From NCBI GenBank assembly GCA_016714165.1, contig JADJNU010000005.1:1-64000 (forward strand): a stretch of 64,000 bases of DNA, in the 5' to 3' direction. A program made the position numbers and the translations under genes. A model generated the notes under the pieces. That model did no database searches. It was not told the DNA's origin and worked only from the letters and a program-made list of their open reading frames with translations. Source of the stretch: Bdellovibrionales bacterium. GTDB lineage: Bacteria > Bdellovibrionota > Bdellovibrionia > Bdellovibrionales > UBA1609. Position 1 is the stretch's first letter; every line of letters begins with the position of its first letter. Positions 1 through 9,421 of this stretch are shown piece after piece.

Positions 1-1148
1 CTGGCCCAACATTAAGTAGCTCACTATACATAACTCCAATTAGAAAGGAGGCAGGGAAATCCCCACCCATACAAGCCCAATTAGGGGGCTTCAAAATCAA
101 AATGCTTAGCTTGGGAATATTTGGCTTTAAGAAATGGCCATAGTGACCCAATATGATCCAATAGATCGGAAGAATCATAGGAACCCTTGCAAAAATCCAA
201 ACAATAAATTTGGCTTGCAATGTCTGTCCTTCTCCCATCAGAAACGCGCCTTCAGGAACCATTGCGTTCCGACGGCGAAGATAATAAAGGAAATAAGGGC
301 TACTCGACCAACACCATAAGTCTCAAAACCGGCCGCTGTTGGGCCTACTGAGGTCCCCCGCGTTGTCGCCCACACAATCAGCTATGACACCAGGATTTCT
401 CACGTCATCCTCCTTGATCTGAATACGATCTTCATCAGATCGAGCCGATATCTGAGATTTTGTGAAAATCCCTCCGCAAACACGCAAAGCTCAGGGCACC
501 AGAGATTCCCCAATGGCGATCCAATGAAGCGGGAACCCGCCGCCTCGGCGAGCTTAAAAAACAAAAATCAGGATCGCGGGAACCAGCTCAACACAAATCA
601 ATACGACCCCGATCGACATACCCGCACGAAGGGACCTCCATTACAGGATAGGGTTTGCCTGCCAGAGAAGAGAAACTGGTGCGACTGTTTGCGTGGGTGT
701 TAAGTCAATTCAAACCAAGCTACAAAAAGAAGCGAGAATCCCCCAAACCGACCAAAAGAGAATGAGAGCCACCCGTTCAAGCCTTCTGTCAACAAACCGA
801 AATAACCGATAATGCATACGCCAATGCAAGCTTCAGAACCACAAATAGCTTCCCTGTTCAAACAGAAGTTAGGTTTTGCAGGTCTCATAAATTAAGATTG
901 GAGACCTCAAGCATTGATTTGAACAGGCAAACTTCTTACACAGAGGAACTCCTTAAGACCAAAAATGATGCAAACCGCAGCAGGCCACCGAACACCAAGA
1001 TCTGGGGTTCACAAGATCGCCCATCAATGGAAAATGAACGTCCAAATTAGGCAAAATCAAATCAGCCTCTGAGCCAAATGCAAGACCTGCTAGGCCCAAA
1101 GCAAAGACCGCAACAGCAAACGAAATAGGGTTTCCACGTCAACTTCAT
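1..1148 (-). pseudogene. hppA: hppA 5' fragment (membrane pyrophosphatase), degraded copy
   Basis: The reverse strand matches the first ~390 codons of the intact hppA at 23893-26373, including the start codon (1148-1146) and the region around the first pyrophosphate-binding motif, but no frame stays open because of many small insertions and deletions. It is cut off by the window edge, so whether the rest of the gene follows cannot be seen. A working second pump gene is unlikely in this form. It could be the end of a duplicated segment or an assembly fold-back of the single real locus. Confidence 0.8.
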
Positions 1149-1166
1149 ATCGTCCTCTTATGTCAG

Positions 1167-1695
1167 TTAGAAAATTCTTTTGTTTGGAGTTGCTGTTCTT
1201 AGCTTCACAGCAGTCAGCTTGTCAAAAATTTCCTGAATAATTTCCTGGAGTAATACGAAGCAACGCGACGTATAATCATAAGGAAGAATCCTCTCACGAT
1301 TCAGATGCCCGGGGAATCCATCTAAAGGCACTTTTTGAGAGTACAATTTTGCGATGAGCCATTTGGATTCTGGAGGGCAATGAGACTGCAAGCGAAGACT
1401 GGAAATCTCACCATTCAGTCCCGATCTGGGCCCCGTCGCTAACACTCTGGGAAACCCTATGAATATAGACACAGTCCTCACCTTTCTCGCATAGCCACCC
1501 TCCCTACAAGATGGTCGCCATAAATTTCAATGGCGTTTAGCAAAAAGCGAAGTAACGAACCTAGCAGGTTCTCCTGACTCGCAGAGTCCATTTTCGACCG
1601 CCAGTTGCCAAATCGCCTTCGAAAGCCTTGATTGGCATATGTATAGGGACATGCACAGGCATAAAGAGAAATACGCATATGGATGATATTACCGC
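1167..1695 (-). pseudogene. Copy of the unidentified ORF upstream of hppA
   Basis: This is the inverted counterpart of 23371-23874. The C-terminal part is open here (stop near 1167) where the right arm carries small insertions, and the N-terminal part is broken where the right arm is open. Taking the two together gives one continuous reading frame of roughly 165 residues or more. No domain is recognised. The pattern suggests a real small gene sampled twice with independent indels. Confidence 0.35.
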
Positions 1696-1873
1696 TGTTA
1701 AAAAATCCGAAAGGCCCCAGGTCTCTTGTCCTGACTCATCGAAGAGGCCCAAAGTCGAATGAGCTGGAGAGCACTCAGATCCCCATTTCTCCCATTTAAT
1801 GTGACCCTCGGCCAATCAGCCAATCATAAGTGGCTGGCTAATCATCTATGGCTGATGCCAATAGACTTAGGGA

Positions 1874-1900
1874 CGGTAAAGTAAAAATTTTGCTTTACCG
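1874..1900. promoter_or_regulatory. Palindromic operator-like site upstream of the parA copy
   Basis: Perfect 8-bp arms CGGTAAAG and CTTTACCG are separated by an A/T-rich 11-bp spacer, about 87 bp before the parA-like start. The same site is present at 23136-23162 in the other arm. A palindrome just upstream of a ParA with an N-terminal HTH suggests autoregulation; this is an inference. Confidence 0.5.
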
Positions 1901-1986
1901 AAGCTCGTCACTATTTCACCATAATGTTAAATGGACCTTTATTCGAAATAGCAGGCCAATTACGAAAGCCCCAATGGAGGCGGGTT

Positions 1987-2945
1987 TATTGGATTTCCAC
2001 GCAAGAACTATCCGATTCGTTAATTGTGACTCCTCAACGAATTAGCGCTTTAAGCAAGGCTAATATTCTTGATGAAGAATCAAGTCTCAAGAACAAATGT
2101 ACGCGGCGGCGTTCAGCTTTTCAGTCACCGCGGTATAGTTATTCAAACAAGAAGACAATCGCGATCAGCAACAATAAGGGTGGAGTAGGCAAGACCTCCA
2201 TCGCCACTTCTATGGCCCGCAGAATGGTAGACCTCGGTTTTGAGGTACTTGTGGTTGATTTGGACCCACAGGCAAACAGTACCATGTTTTTTCTTAACGA
2301 TGAAAGTCTCCAAAAGAAGATCAGATACGTGCTCCACGATGTGATCACTGGAAAGTGCAATATCGAAGATGCTGTCATTGATGTCGATGATGGCCTCAAG
2401 GTGCTGCCATCTAGTCTGCTCAACTCCACGTCTTGAAACTGAGTTGAGTGGGTTTCAGAAGAATCCTGCAACCTACATTGAAACCTCATTAAAGATCAGA
2501 ATTCCAATTTTGTTATTTTGACATGTCGCCCAGTTTTTCACAGATCAATTTTCTTGGAAGTTTGGCAGCGGATCTCATTATTATCCCCACTCTCTTGACC
2601 AGGTTTAGCATCGAGGGAGTCCAGATGACTCTGGAATCTTTGCGAGAGTGGCTGATGGAATATGAATTTTACCAGCCGGAGGTGAGAATTCTCATCAACC
2701 AACTGGATAACCGCCTGTCGTCCCAGCTCGGCTGGGTCGTGTCCTTAAAGGAATCCCTCGGAACATTAGAGAGCAACACGAAAGCAGAACTGTTTTCCAC
2801 GGTAATTCGTGCAGACAATACGATAAATCGTGTTCAGTCTGGACAGTCAGACCTGTCGCCAACTTCAAATTTCTATAAAGACATCGCTCAACTCGTTGAC
2901 GAGATCATTGGCCTTTCCAAACTCCCAGCTGATGTTAGTCAGTAA
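1987..2945 (+). pseudogene. parA-like ATPase, left-arm copy with frameshifts
   Basis: This is the left copy of the gene at 22072-23045. The start region is altered (the ATG of the right copy is replaced around 1987), further indels occur near 2050-2110 and 2420-2520, and the frame then stays open to the stop at 2945. The Walker motif NNKGGVGKTS is intact around 2168-2200. The C-terminal 60 residues are intact here but frameshifted in the right arm (CCC here against CC there, near 2756), so the true protein ends as read here. See the right copy for function. Confidence 0.7.
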
Positions 2946-2963
2946 GCCTAAGGCAGACGGGAC

Positions 2964-4883
2964 ATGGCTAAGCTTGACGATCTCTAGAAAAGGCATCGAA
3001 GGGACCAAAGGTGCCCTCGGTGCGCACTGGAAAAAAGGGCTATGGAATAAAGGAGACCATGGCCTCCTTGAAGGCCAGCGAAGAAAGAAGAGACTCTGGA
3101 AAGAGACTTCTACAAACCTTGACGCCGATGTGAAACCTTTAATGGTCTCTGATCTCAAGAGCGAACTGAATCCTAAAATCGATTTAAACGATCGAGGATT
3201 GTCGACAGAGAACGTTGATCTACCCCTTCTAATGACATGGCAATTTTCAATTCAGAGGCTTCTGATGCCTCTGAAAAAAGCGAACACAAAAAGCGAACAC
3301 AAAAAATGAAGAAAGCGAACACAATCTCGCTGATAGTGTAGATCTGAATCGCAATCACTTTGTTTTTCCATCGCCAAATCTCACTCTAAAAGATACCTCA
3401 AATGAGGTTATGCGAACACAGATAGCGAACACAGATAGCGAACACACTGACGACTTATCTAATGGACAGACCCACGCGGATTTTCTGAACAATCCGAACA
3501 CAGATAGCGAACACAAAGATGGTGAAAAGCGAACACAAATAGCGAACACAATTTTTGATATACATAGTGATTCTAATGAATTAGACAATAATGATGGATT
3601 GACAACCACGCAGAACTCAAATCCTAATCGAACACAAATAGCGAACACAAAAATAGTTCATTCTCGTTAAATAGAATTGATAGCGAACACAAAATGATTT
3701 AAAGCGAACACATTCTTTGTTAGAGAAACGCGATCAACGGTCTCAATACCCCAAGAATCATCTAGAATTCGAAATTCAAAATACTGGCAAGAGTTTTATA
3801 AATGCGAACACAGATAGCGAACACAAAGATGGTATAAAGCGAACACAGCAGGAATCGAACACAGATAGCGAACACCACACGAACACAAAGCGAACACTAC
3901 ACTGGACACAAAACCCGAACACACCGTCCAGCCAAATTTATCGAACTGATCACTCCGTGCAAAATCTTTCAGGCAATCGCCTAAAGATCTTTGAAAGTAT
4001 TCTTGAGCTCTGTTTGCAATCAAGAAGCCGCACGATTTCGACAACTCATGAATACCTCGCAAAGGCTTCAAACATTAGGCTTGGCTCAGTAAAAACAACG
4101 ACACAACGGATGAAATTAGACGGTTTTCTCACAAAAAGGCCGCTTGGATTAGGAAGGGGATGTCTCATCGAATTTGGCATTCCAGATCAGCATTTTGATG
4201 GCTACCTGGCCATACAAATGACCTCTAAAGCGAACACAAAAATCCCTCAAAGCGAACACAAAGCGAACACGTTACCGGACACAACGCGCTCTAGTAGTAG
4301 TAGTGTAAATTTAATTAAAAAATACTACTACTACTAACAACCAACCATCAGAAGCAAACCAAAACCCTGCACTCTCGTTAGGACCAGTAGATCTCCCAAT
4401 TGATTGGTCAGATATTCAAATACCTCCTTCTCTCCAGGATATCGGATTTGGAAGAACACAAATTCGACAGCTTTTCCATACGGGTACACTTTTAGCGTCG
4501 GAAGTGCAGGACTCTTTAGATGCCTTTGCTTACGATCTTGATTCAGGACGGGTAAAAAGCCGGGGATCCAAGTTAGGCTTTCTGATGGGCATTCTGAGAC
4601 GTTCTGGAACCTATGTTTCGAAGCCTACATGAGCGAACTTAAAATGCAGGTAGAGGCAAATGAGCTTCGCAGACGCGAAACAATGGACCTTCGTCGTAAA
4701 ACAGAAGAGTCAGCCTTGATCGCGGCGGCCACCGAAATATTTGAAAAATTGACAGACGACGAAAAAAGACGCTTAGTGCCAGAGACGCATCTTGCAAAGT
4801 TAGGCAGCGTCTCATATCAAAAACTAGTCTTGGCAAGAATTATTGAAAACGAAAAAGTGCGCCACGGTGCCAATATCTTCTGA
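2964..4883 (+). pseudogene. Iteron-bearing DNA-binding gene, left-arm copy with frameshifts
   Basis: This is the left copy of 20129-22053. It starts 18 bp after the parA copy, at the ATG at 2964. Several single-base indels split it into open stretches (to 3309, 3410-3670, 3717-4337, 4629-4883). The winged-helix part (about 3960-4200) and the C-terminal part up to 4883 can be read. Near 4315 this copy has one extra A in a run that closes the frame; without it translation continues through the serine, asparagine and threonine linker into the C-terminal domain. Function is discussed at the right copy. Confidence 0.65.
3281..4270 (+). repeat. About 25 copies of CGAACAC (iteron-like), left arm
   Basis: I count 25 occurrences of CGAACAC, most extended to AGCGAACACA, within ~1 kb inside the coding region. 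They occur singly, in pairs, and in a dense cluster of seven at about 3804-3897. The motif is read in all three codon phases within one reading frame (as Ser-Glu-His, Ala-Asn-Thr and Arg-Thr), so the constraint is on DNA rather than protein. It is conserved at the same places in the right arm. Confidence 0.9.
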
Positions 4884-5020
4884 TCAAGATCTTAACCAGA
4901 TGGACCATCTTGATAAACGATTAGGCGCATTTTTCTATTGTTTCGGGGATTAAAAGAAATTAAAAGTAAGGCGCTTCATTACGCAACCGGCAAATATTTC
5001 CGGAGAAGGTGGGAGACGAT

Positions 5021-5461
5021 ATGCAGCTTATGGACTTCTTGTCTCAAATGGATCGGACTTCTGTGAATCTTGAATACGCGAAAAATCAACTTGAGCAGGC
5101 TAGACTTAAGTTTGAACAGGCAAAAACTGAGTTTGATGAGACGCTGATGCTGGCTGATAAGTTCAACCTTTCAAAGGCTAAGCTAAAAAAACTAACCGAT
5201 GATCGAATTCAATCTCTCAGGGAGAATGTGGGAGGACTCATCGGAGCGGAGCAAGCGACAGAATCATCAAAGTCGCCCAAGTTAAAGCCGAAGAAGTCCG
5301 CTGTTAAGAAAATATCAAATAAGAAGGAGCCGGAGTCGGAAGGTGGAATTGATACAGACAGTCATGGTGGCGCTCTTTTTGAAGGTCAAGAGGCTGAATC
5401 GGTAGAGGAACTTGCAGTCAAACAATCTGAGATTTCTGGAAGTTCTGGTCTGAATCACTAG
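5021..5461 (+). CDS. Coiled-coil protein of the parA module (intact copy)
   Basis: The product is about 146 residues. The ATG at 5021 is preferred over the GTG at 5009 because GGGAG lies six bases upstream of the ATG. Residues ~8-70 are highly charged heptad-like helix rich in Gln, Glu, Lys and Leu, and the second half is a low-complexity Lys/Pro/Ser/Glu tail. It lies ~140 bp after the iteron gene on the same strand, so the three genes may be one operon. No family is recognised; a partition or nucleoid accessory role is only suggested by position. The right-arm copy has two one-base losses that break it. Confidence 0.6.
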   Translation: MQLMDFLSQMDRTSVNLEYAKNQLEQARLKFEQAKTEFDETLMLADKFNLSKAKLKKLTDDRIQSLRENVGGLIGAEQATESSKSPKLKPKKSAVKKISNKKEPESEGGIDTDSHGGALFEGQEAESVEELAVKQSEISGSSGLNH

Positions 5462-5499
5462 CTGCGAGCCTGATGTTTTCAAAATGGTGGCGCGAATTA

Positions 5500-5990
5500 T
5501 TATTCCTTTTTCATGCAGTGCTTCCTTTCGTAGGCCTTTAGGTTCAGTTCGGAAAGCGAGAGTGGCGGCCCCTTGTTCTAGTGCAAGTCAGGAGGCCCTT
5601 CTCAACCAAACGATGTACCGTCATGCGACTGACACCGAGTCGCTCCGCTACCTCAGAGGCTGTCATATATTGAATTCTCCCCCCATCAACTGACATTTTC
5701 TGCTTAGACGGGGAGGGAGCACTTTTCCCAGCGGACTGATGTTCCAGAAGTCTTTTCTGAACTTTAAGCCAAACATTTGCGAGTGCGGTGGCAATTTTAA
5801 GAACATATTCGGGGTTTAGTTTGCCTTGGGTAGGGGCGTTTTCAACGACACTAATACCCAAATCAGGCACAGAAAGAACAATAAAATCAAGATGTTGCTT
5901 TATGACAACAGGATAATGAAGCGAGGACAATCTAGGTTTCACACATCGAATCGTAACAAACGTAACATCAAAGTAACAGCCAAACTCCAA
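5500..5990 (-). pseudogene. Excisionase-type HTH protein, left-arm copy
   Basis: The reverse strand encodes an N-terminal segment with a HicB-like look (HYPVVIKQ ... VPDLGISV), then a helix-turn-helix of the MerR/excisionase type (TASEVAERLGVSRMTVHRLV) near residue 110. The frame closes early at 5544 because one T is missing from a TTTT run; restoring it, as in the right arm, extends the protein to 5500 (ending ERKHCMKKE). It is convergent with the coiled-coil gene, and its 5' end lies only ~30 bp from the inner box at 6021. The family suggests a small DNA-binding regulator or recombination directionality factor. Confidence 0.65.
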
Positions 5991-6020
5991 TTTTTACGCT
6001 TCAAATCATGTATGATTATT

Positions 6021-6074
6021 GCAGTTTTCTTACGTCAATTGAACTTGACACTGCGCATTTAATTGCCCTAGATT
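6021..6074 (+). promoter_or_regulatory. Box 1 (GCAGTTTTCTTACGTC) plus promoter, inner end of left arm
   Basis: The box at 6021-6036 is followed by TTGACA (6045-6050), an 18-bp spacer and TAGATT (6069-6074). AATCAT and ATGATT form a short inverted repeat just upstream. The promoter is nearly identical to that at 12771-12800 and drives the first helicase. The box is the last sequence shared with the right arm. Confidence 0.7.
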
Positions 6075-6172
6075 CAGCCACCCTGATTTTGATGGCTCCT
6101 CTCAAGAATTGTGGCTAATGGGAAGATTTAGGGGAAGTTGTCTTTTTCGGGCCTCGTAATGGGAGCAAATCA

Positions 6173-9046
6173 GTGCCGTCTTTGAGAATATTGGCTTTTT
6201 TTTCAGCTGCGATCATTCTGGGTAGTTTTGGTCATTGGTTTGAAGCCAGGGCCTCCTCGTCAAATTCTAAGTCTTGCAGATTATTTGTAACAGACTCAGC
6301 CAGGCCTGAAGAATCCACCCTTCCCTATAATGGCCTTTCCCAGTGGCTTTCAAAAGAACCTTTGTTTTCTGGTCTTCCGTGGACCGTGACCTCAGAAGGG
6401 ATAAGTCTTAAAGGGTTGGTGATTCAGTCGACAGAGGACGTTGAGGCAAGGCTTGTGATATCCCCTGAGCTCAAGCGACTCTATTGGCCAAGCCGTGGCC
6501 TCACGGATGGAGTCTCTGCTGGAGATATTATTCTCCAGGCTTTGGTTGGAACGCAATTTCACCCCTACAATTCAACAGCCAGTGGGCCAAAAATTCTAAA
6601 AGATTCTCAAAAAGAAGCCGTTGCAGTCATAGAATCTTTTCGTAACCGTGGCCGTGATAGGATATTGCTGGTAGCCCCTCCCGGGTTTGGTAAGACCGAG
6701 GTTGCAGTTGAATTTTTATCTAAGTCTAGATCCGCTTCAGGTCTTCGCCTTATTATTGCAGACCGAGTCCTTAATCTAAGAGACTTTTCAGAGAGTCTAA
6801 ATCTTAAGGGTATTCCACACGGTCTTTGGTCGGCAAAATCTCAAGAGCCTCCTAATTTAAGAGCGGCCGTTCCGGAATCCATGTCAGGTGAAAAATATGT
6901 CGTCACAACGACGGCCACCCTTAGAAATCAATTTAAAAGTTTGAATGAGAAAGAAAGAGGGGAACTCGCGAGGGTCTTAAAAGTGATGGTCTATGATGAA
7001 AGCCAACATTTGGGAGCTCCCCTCATGCGCGAATTCTTAGAAGACATAAGTGCTCGGGATGATTTTTCTGGGTTTATTCTTGGTCTTACGGCAACTCCTG
7101 TCCACCGAGACATCTCTCTTCAGGAGATGTTCTACAATCAGAGCTATTGGGTTCATCTTGACCGTGCGGATAATGTGATGAATCAGACTGAGTTTCTCGA
7201 AAGAAATGTCAGCGATGTGGTTGAGCAGCTTTATCGGACTTTTTCAAAGGGAGAGCTGACTCCATTTGATCAGTTGTTTTTTCTCTCAAAAGAGATCTTT
7301 GAGATTGAGGATCTCTTTGTTCAAGGTCTGGACAATCTTGATGTGCCAGGCGGTCGCTACGTCATAAATCCAAAACATTACGAATATATTGCTCGGTTTT
7401 TAAAGAGTCTGATTCAAGAAAAAAATAAGATACTGATTGTCGCAAACTCAATTGAAGAAGCTGAATCATTGAGCAAGGTTTTTAAGAACATTTTCTCAGA
7501 CTTTTTTGTCGATTTTATCCACTCAAAGCAGGAGATGGACGCAAACTTAGAAATTTTGGAGAATTTTAAGAAATCACAAAAGGGAATAATTGTTTCGGTC
7601 CGTATGCTCGATGAGGGGGTTAATTTATCAGATCTTGATTTATTGATCGATCTTAACTCCTCGGCCAGTGTCACTCAGTTTTTGCAAAGACTGGGTCGAT
7701 TATTGCGTCTTAGGGAAGGAAAAACTTGGGTTGAAGCTGTGAGTTTAGTGGTGATCAATGAGGAAACAGCAAGTGAATTGCTGATCCTCATGAATGAACT
7801 AAAAAATATTAGCCAACCCCGGTCGAACGGACGAAGACAACTTGAGAGAATATTTCCAGCGGTTTCAACGGTTGGTTTCAATCAGGATATCTTAGCTAAA
7901 GTTTCGTGGGGCAGGCTGGAATCCAGCATTCAGCAGTTCTGGCAAAAAAGCCGGAATAAATGGCGAAGTTTTGAAGCAGCAAGGGAATGGGCAAGGGGAA
8001 GTGGTATTCAATCTTCAATTGAATGGAATAAGGCCTCAAAAAAAGGTCTCCTTCCTGTGGATATCCCAAGTAGTCCACGTGACGTGTATTCAGGAGAGTT
8101 CCAAGGTTGGGGAGATTGGCTGTCTACTGGCAGTCATTCGCGTTGGGGTATGCAATGGCGAACCTTTGAAGGAGCAAGGGAATGGGCAAGGGAGAGCGGA
8201 ATTAAATCCAGTACTGAGTGGATTAAGGCCTCAAAAGAAGGCCTCCTTCCTCAGGATATTCCATCTAACCCAGGTAGTGTGTACCGAAGTCAGTTCCAAG
8301 GCTGGAAGGATTGGCTTGGTACGGGCTGGCGATCTTTTGAAGAAGCAAGGGAATGGGCAAGGGGAAGTGGAATTAAATCTAGTTCCGAATGGAGGAAGGC
8401 ATCAACTGAAGGTCGGCTTCCAGAGGATATTCCAAGTATCCCAAGTAGGGTGTACCGAGAAGACTTCAAAAATTGGAAAGAATGGCTTGGTACGGGCAGG
8501 CGTTCTCCTCGCTGGGATATTCAATGGCGATCTTTTGAAGCAGCAAGAGAATGGGCTAGGGGAAGTGGCATTAAATCTGGTCCTGAGTGGATTAAGGCCT
8601 CAAAAGAAGGTCTCCTTCCTCAGGATATTCCAACTGGCCCGCGTAACGTTTACCCAGGAGAGTTCCATGGTTGGGAAGATTGGCTTGGTACGGGCTGGCG
8701 ATCTTTTGAAGCAGCAAGGGAATGGGCAAGGGGAAGTGGAATTAAATCTTACTTTGAATGGATTAAGGCCTCAAAAAAAGGCCTGCTTCCTGAGGATATT
8801 CCAAGTAACTTAAATAAGGTGTACCGAGGACAATTCCAAGGTTGGAAGGATTGGCTTGGTACCGGTTGGCGATCTTTTGAAGCAGCAAGGGAATGGGCAA
8901 GGGGAAGTGGAATTAAATCTAGTTCTGAATGGAGGAAGGCCTCAACTGAAGGCCAGCTTCCTCAGGATATCCCAAGTAAACCAAAAGACGTGTACCGAGG
9001 ACAGTTTCAAGGTTGGAAAGACTGGCTTGGTAAAGAGATCAAGTGA
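6173..9046 (+). CDS. Exported SF2 helicase with six C-terminal PHINT-type repeats
   Basis: The product is 957 residues from a GTG start, the first start that gives a signal peptide: residues ~3-28 have a hydrophobic core (LAFFSAAIILGSFG) before an Ala-rich site. Superfamily 2 motifs follow: Walker A APPGFGKTE (~residue 168), DESQH (~275), GLTATP (~304) and QRLGRLLRL (~502). Residues ~597-953 are six Trp-rich repeats of 57-66 residues (pattern WRSFEAAREWARGSGI ... DIPS ... VY ... GWKDWLGTG), matching the phage-integrase repeat unit family as I know it. An exported-looking helicase is odd: either the segment is an anchor, the true start is downstream, or the ATPase works on something unusual. 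Driven by the box 1 promoter. A diverged, broken copy lies at 12898-15767. Confidence 0.85.
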   Translation: MPSLRILAFFSAAIILGSFGHWFEARASSSNSKSCRLFVTDSARPEESTLPYNGLSQWLSKEPLFSGLPWTVTSEGISLKGLVIQSTEDVEARLVISPELKRLYWPSRGLTDGVSAGDIILQALVGTQFHPYNSTASGPKILKDSQKEAVAVIESFRNRGRDRILLVAPPGFGKTEVAVEFLSKSRSASGLRLIIADRVLNLRDFSESLNLKGIPHGLWSAKSQEPPNLRAAVPESMSGEKYVVTTTATLRNQFKSLNEKERGELARVLKVMVYDESQHLGAPLMREFLEDISARDDFSGFILGLTATPVHRDISLQEMFYNQSYWVHLDRADNVMNQTEFLERNVSDVVEQLYRTFSKGELTPFDQLFFLSKEIFEIEDLFVQGLDNLDVPGGRYVINPKHYEYIARFLKSLIQEKNKILIVANSIEEAESLSKVFKNIFSDFFVDFIHSKQEMDANLEILENFKKSQKGIIVSVRMLDEGVNLSDLDLLIDLNSSASVTQFLQRLGRLLRLREGKTWVEAVSLVVINEETASELLILMNELKNISQPRSNGRRQLERIFPAVSTVGFNQDILAKVSWGRLESSIQQFWQKSRNKWRSFEAAREWARGSGIQSSIEWNKASKKGLLPVDIPSSPRDVYSGEFQGWGDWLSTGSHSRWGMQWRTFEGAREWARESGIKSSTEWIKASKEGLLPQDIPSNPGSVYRSQFQGWKDWLGTGWRSFEEAREWARGSGIKSSSEWRKASTEGRLPEDIPSIPSRVYREDFKNWKEWLGTGRRSPRWDIQWRSFEAAREWARGSGIKSGPEWIKASKEGLLPQDIPTGPRNVYPGEFHGWEDWLGTGWRSFEAAREWARGSGIKSYFEWIKASKKGLLPEDIPSNLNKVYRGQFQGWKDWLGTGWRSFEAAREWARGSGIKSSSEWRKASTEGQLPQDIPSKPKDVYRGQFQGWKDWLGKEIK
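7961..9043 (+). repeat. Six tandem repeats in helicase copy 1
   Basis: Repeat starts fall at 7961, 8156, 8327, 8525, 8696 and 8867, so unit lengths are 195, 171, 198, 171 and 171 bp, with a final 177-bp unit. The longer units carry an 8-9 residue linker (for example SHSRWGMQ). Stretches of DNA are nearly identical between units, which suggests recent homogenisation. Confidence 0.85.
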
Positions 9047-9070
9047 ACCAGCACTCGAGATAGTGCTATT

Positions 9071-9138
9071 TTACTAGGTTCAGACGGATCCCTTTCGTCA
9101 GAAGCTTCAGCGCATTACAATCATCCAGACAGATTATA
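9071..9138 (+). repeat. Conserved downstream tail of helicase unit 1
   Basis: The sequence after the helicase stop (TTACTAGGTTCAGACGG onward) is shared with 15792-15859 after helicase copy 2. Similarity runs into the next box and stops there. It includes AATC ... GATT arms just before the box. The conserved non-coding tail marks the end of the duplicated unit; 9047-9421 holds no convincing gene otherwise. Confidence 0.75.
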
Positions 9139-9193
9139 GGAATTTTCTTACATAAATGAAAACAATTGACAAGAATAGTGCATTACGTCATAA
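9139..9193 (+). promoter_or_regulatory. Box 2 plus promoter
   Basis: The box GGAATTTTCTTACAT is at 9139-9153, TTGACA at 9166-9171, then a 16-bp spacer and TCATAA at 9188-9193. It lies ~230 bp upstream of the lipoprotein start, giving a long leader with no convincing gene in it. Confidence 0.6.
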
Positions 9194-9421
9194 GGGGCCA
9201 CCCAAGGTGTGGGGGAATGCCCAATTTAGATTTTCTCATCGCGCCCTGTCTGTGTGCCCGGGATTCAAGAAAAGGGATTTTAATGTGAAAGAAATTATTG
9301 ATTGTCTGCTTATTAGGTCTATCTACCACGGCTATTTTAGCTGAGGAGCCCGGGCCGAATAAGCTCGTTCAAAGCCACATTTGTGTATCACTGTTTTAAA
9401 TAGTTTCTATTGGAGAATGAT

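Larger units (their letters stand above)
1..6036. repeat. Left arm of a ~6 kb inverted repeat
   Basis: Position 1 is the reverse complement of position 25059, and the match continues inward to the box at 6021-6036, which mirrors 18992-18977. The arm holds the 5' part of hppA, an unidentified ORF, a parA-like gene, an iteron-bearing gene, a coiled-coil gene and an HTH gene. Differences from the right arm are mainly small indels. They are dense in the first ~1.2 kb (for example around 30-60 and 160-320) and sparse after about 2.5 kb. That gradient resembles a badly covered contig end, but a decaying real duplicate is also possible. Homology stops directly after the TTTTCTTACGTC core at the inner edge. 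Confidence 0.9.

Noticed and set aside
3281..4270. CRISPR array in the regularly spaced CGAACAC region
   Set aside because: The repeat is only 7-10 bp, spacing is irregular, it lies in a coding frame, and there are no cas genes.
7971..9077. Long second-frame ORF inside the helicase repeats (and the similar one at 14643-15146)
   Set aside because: A shadow of the tandem repeat unit in another phase; the main frame carries the known repeat pattern.
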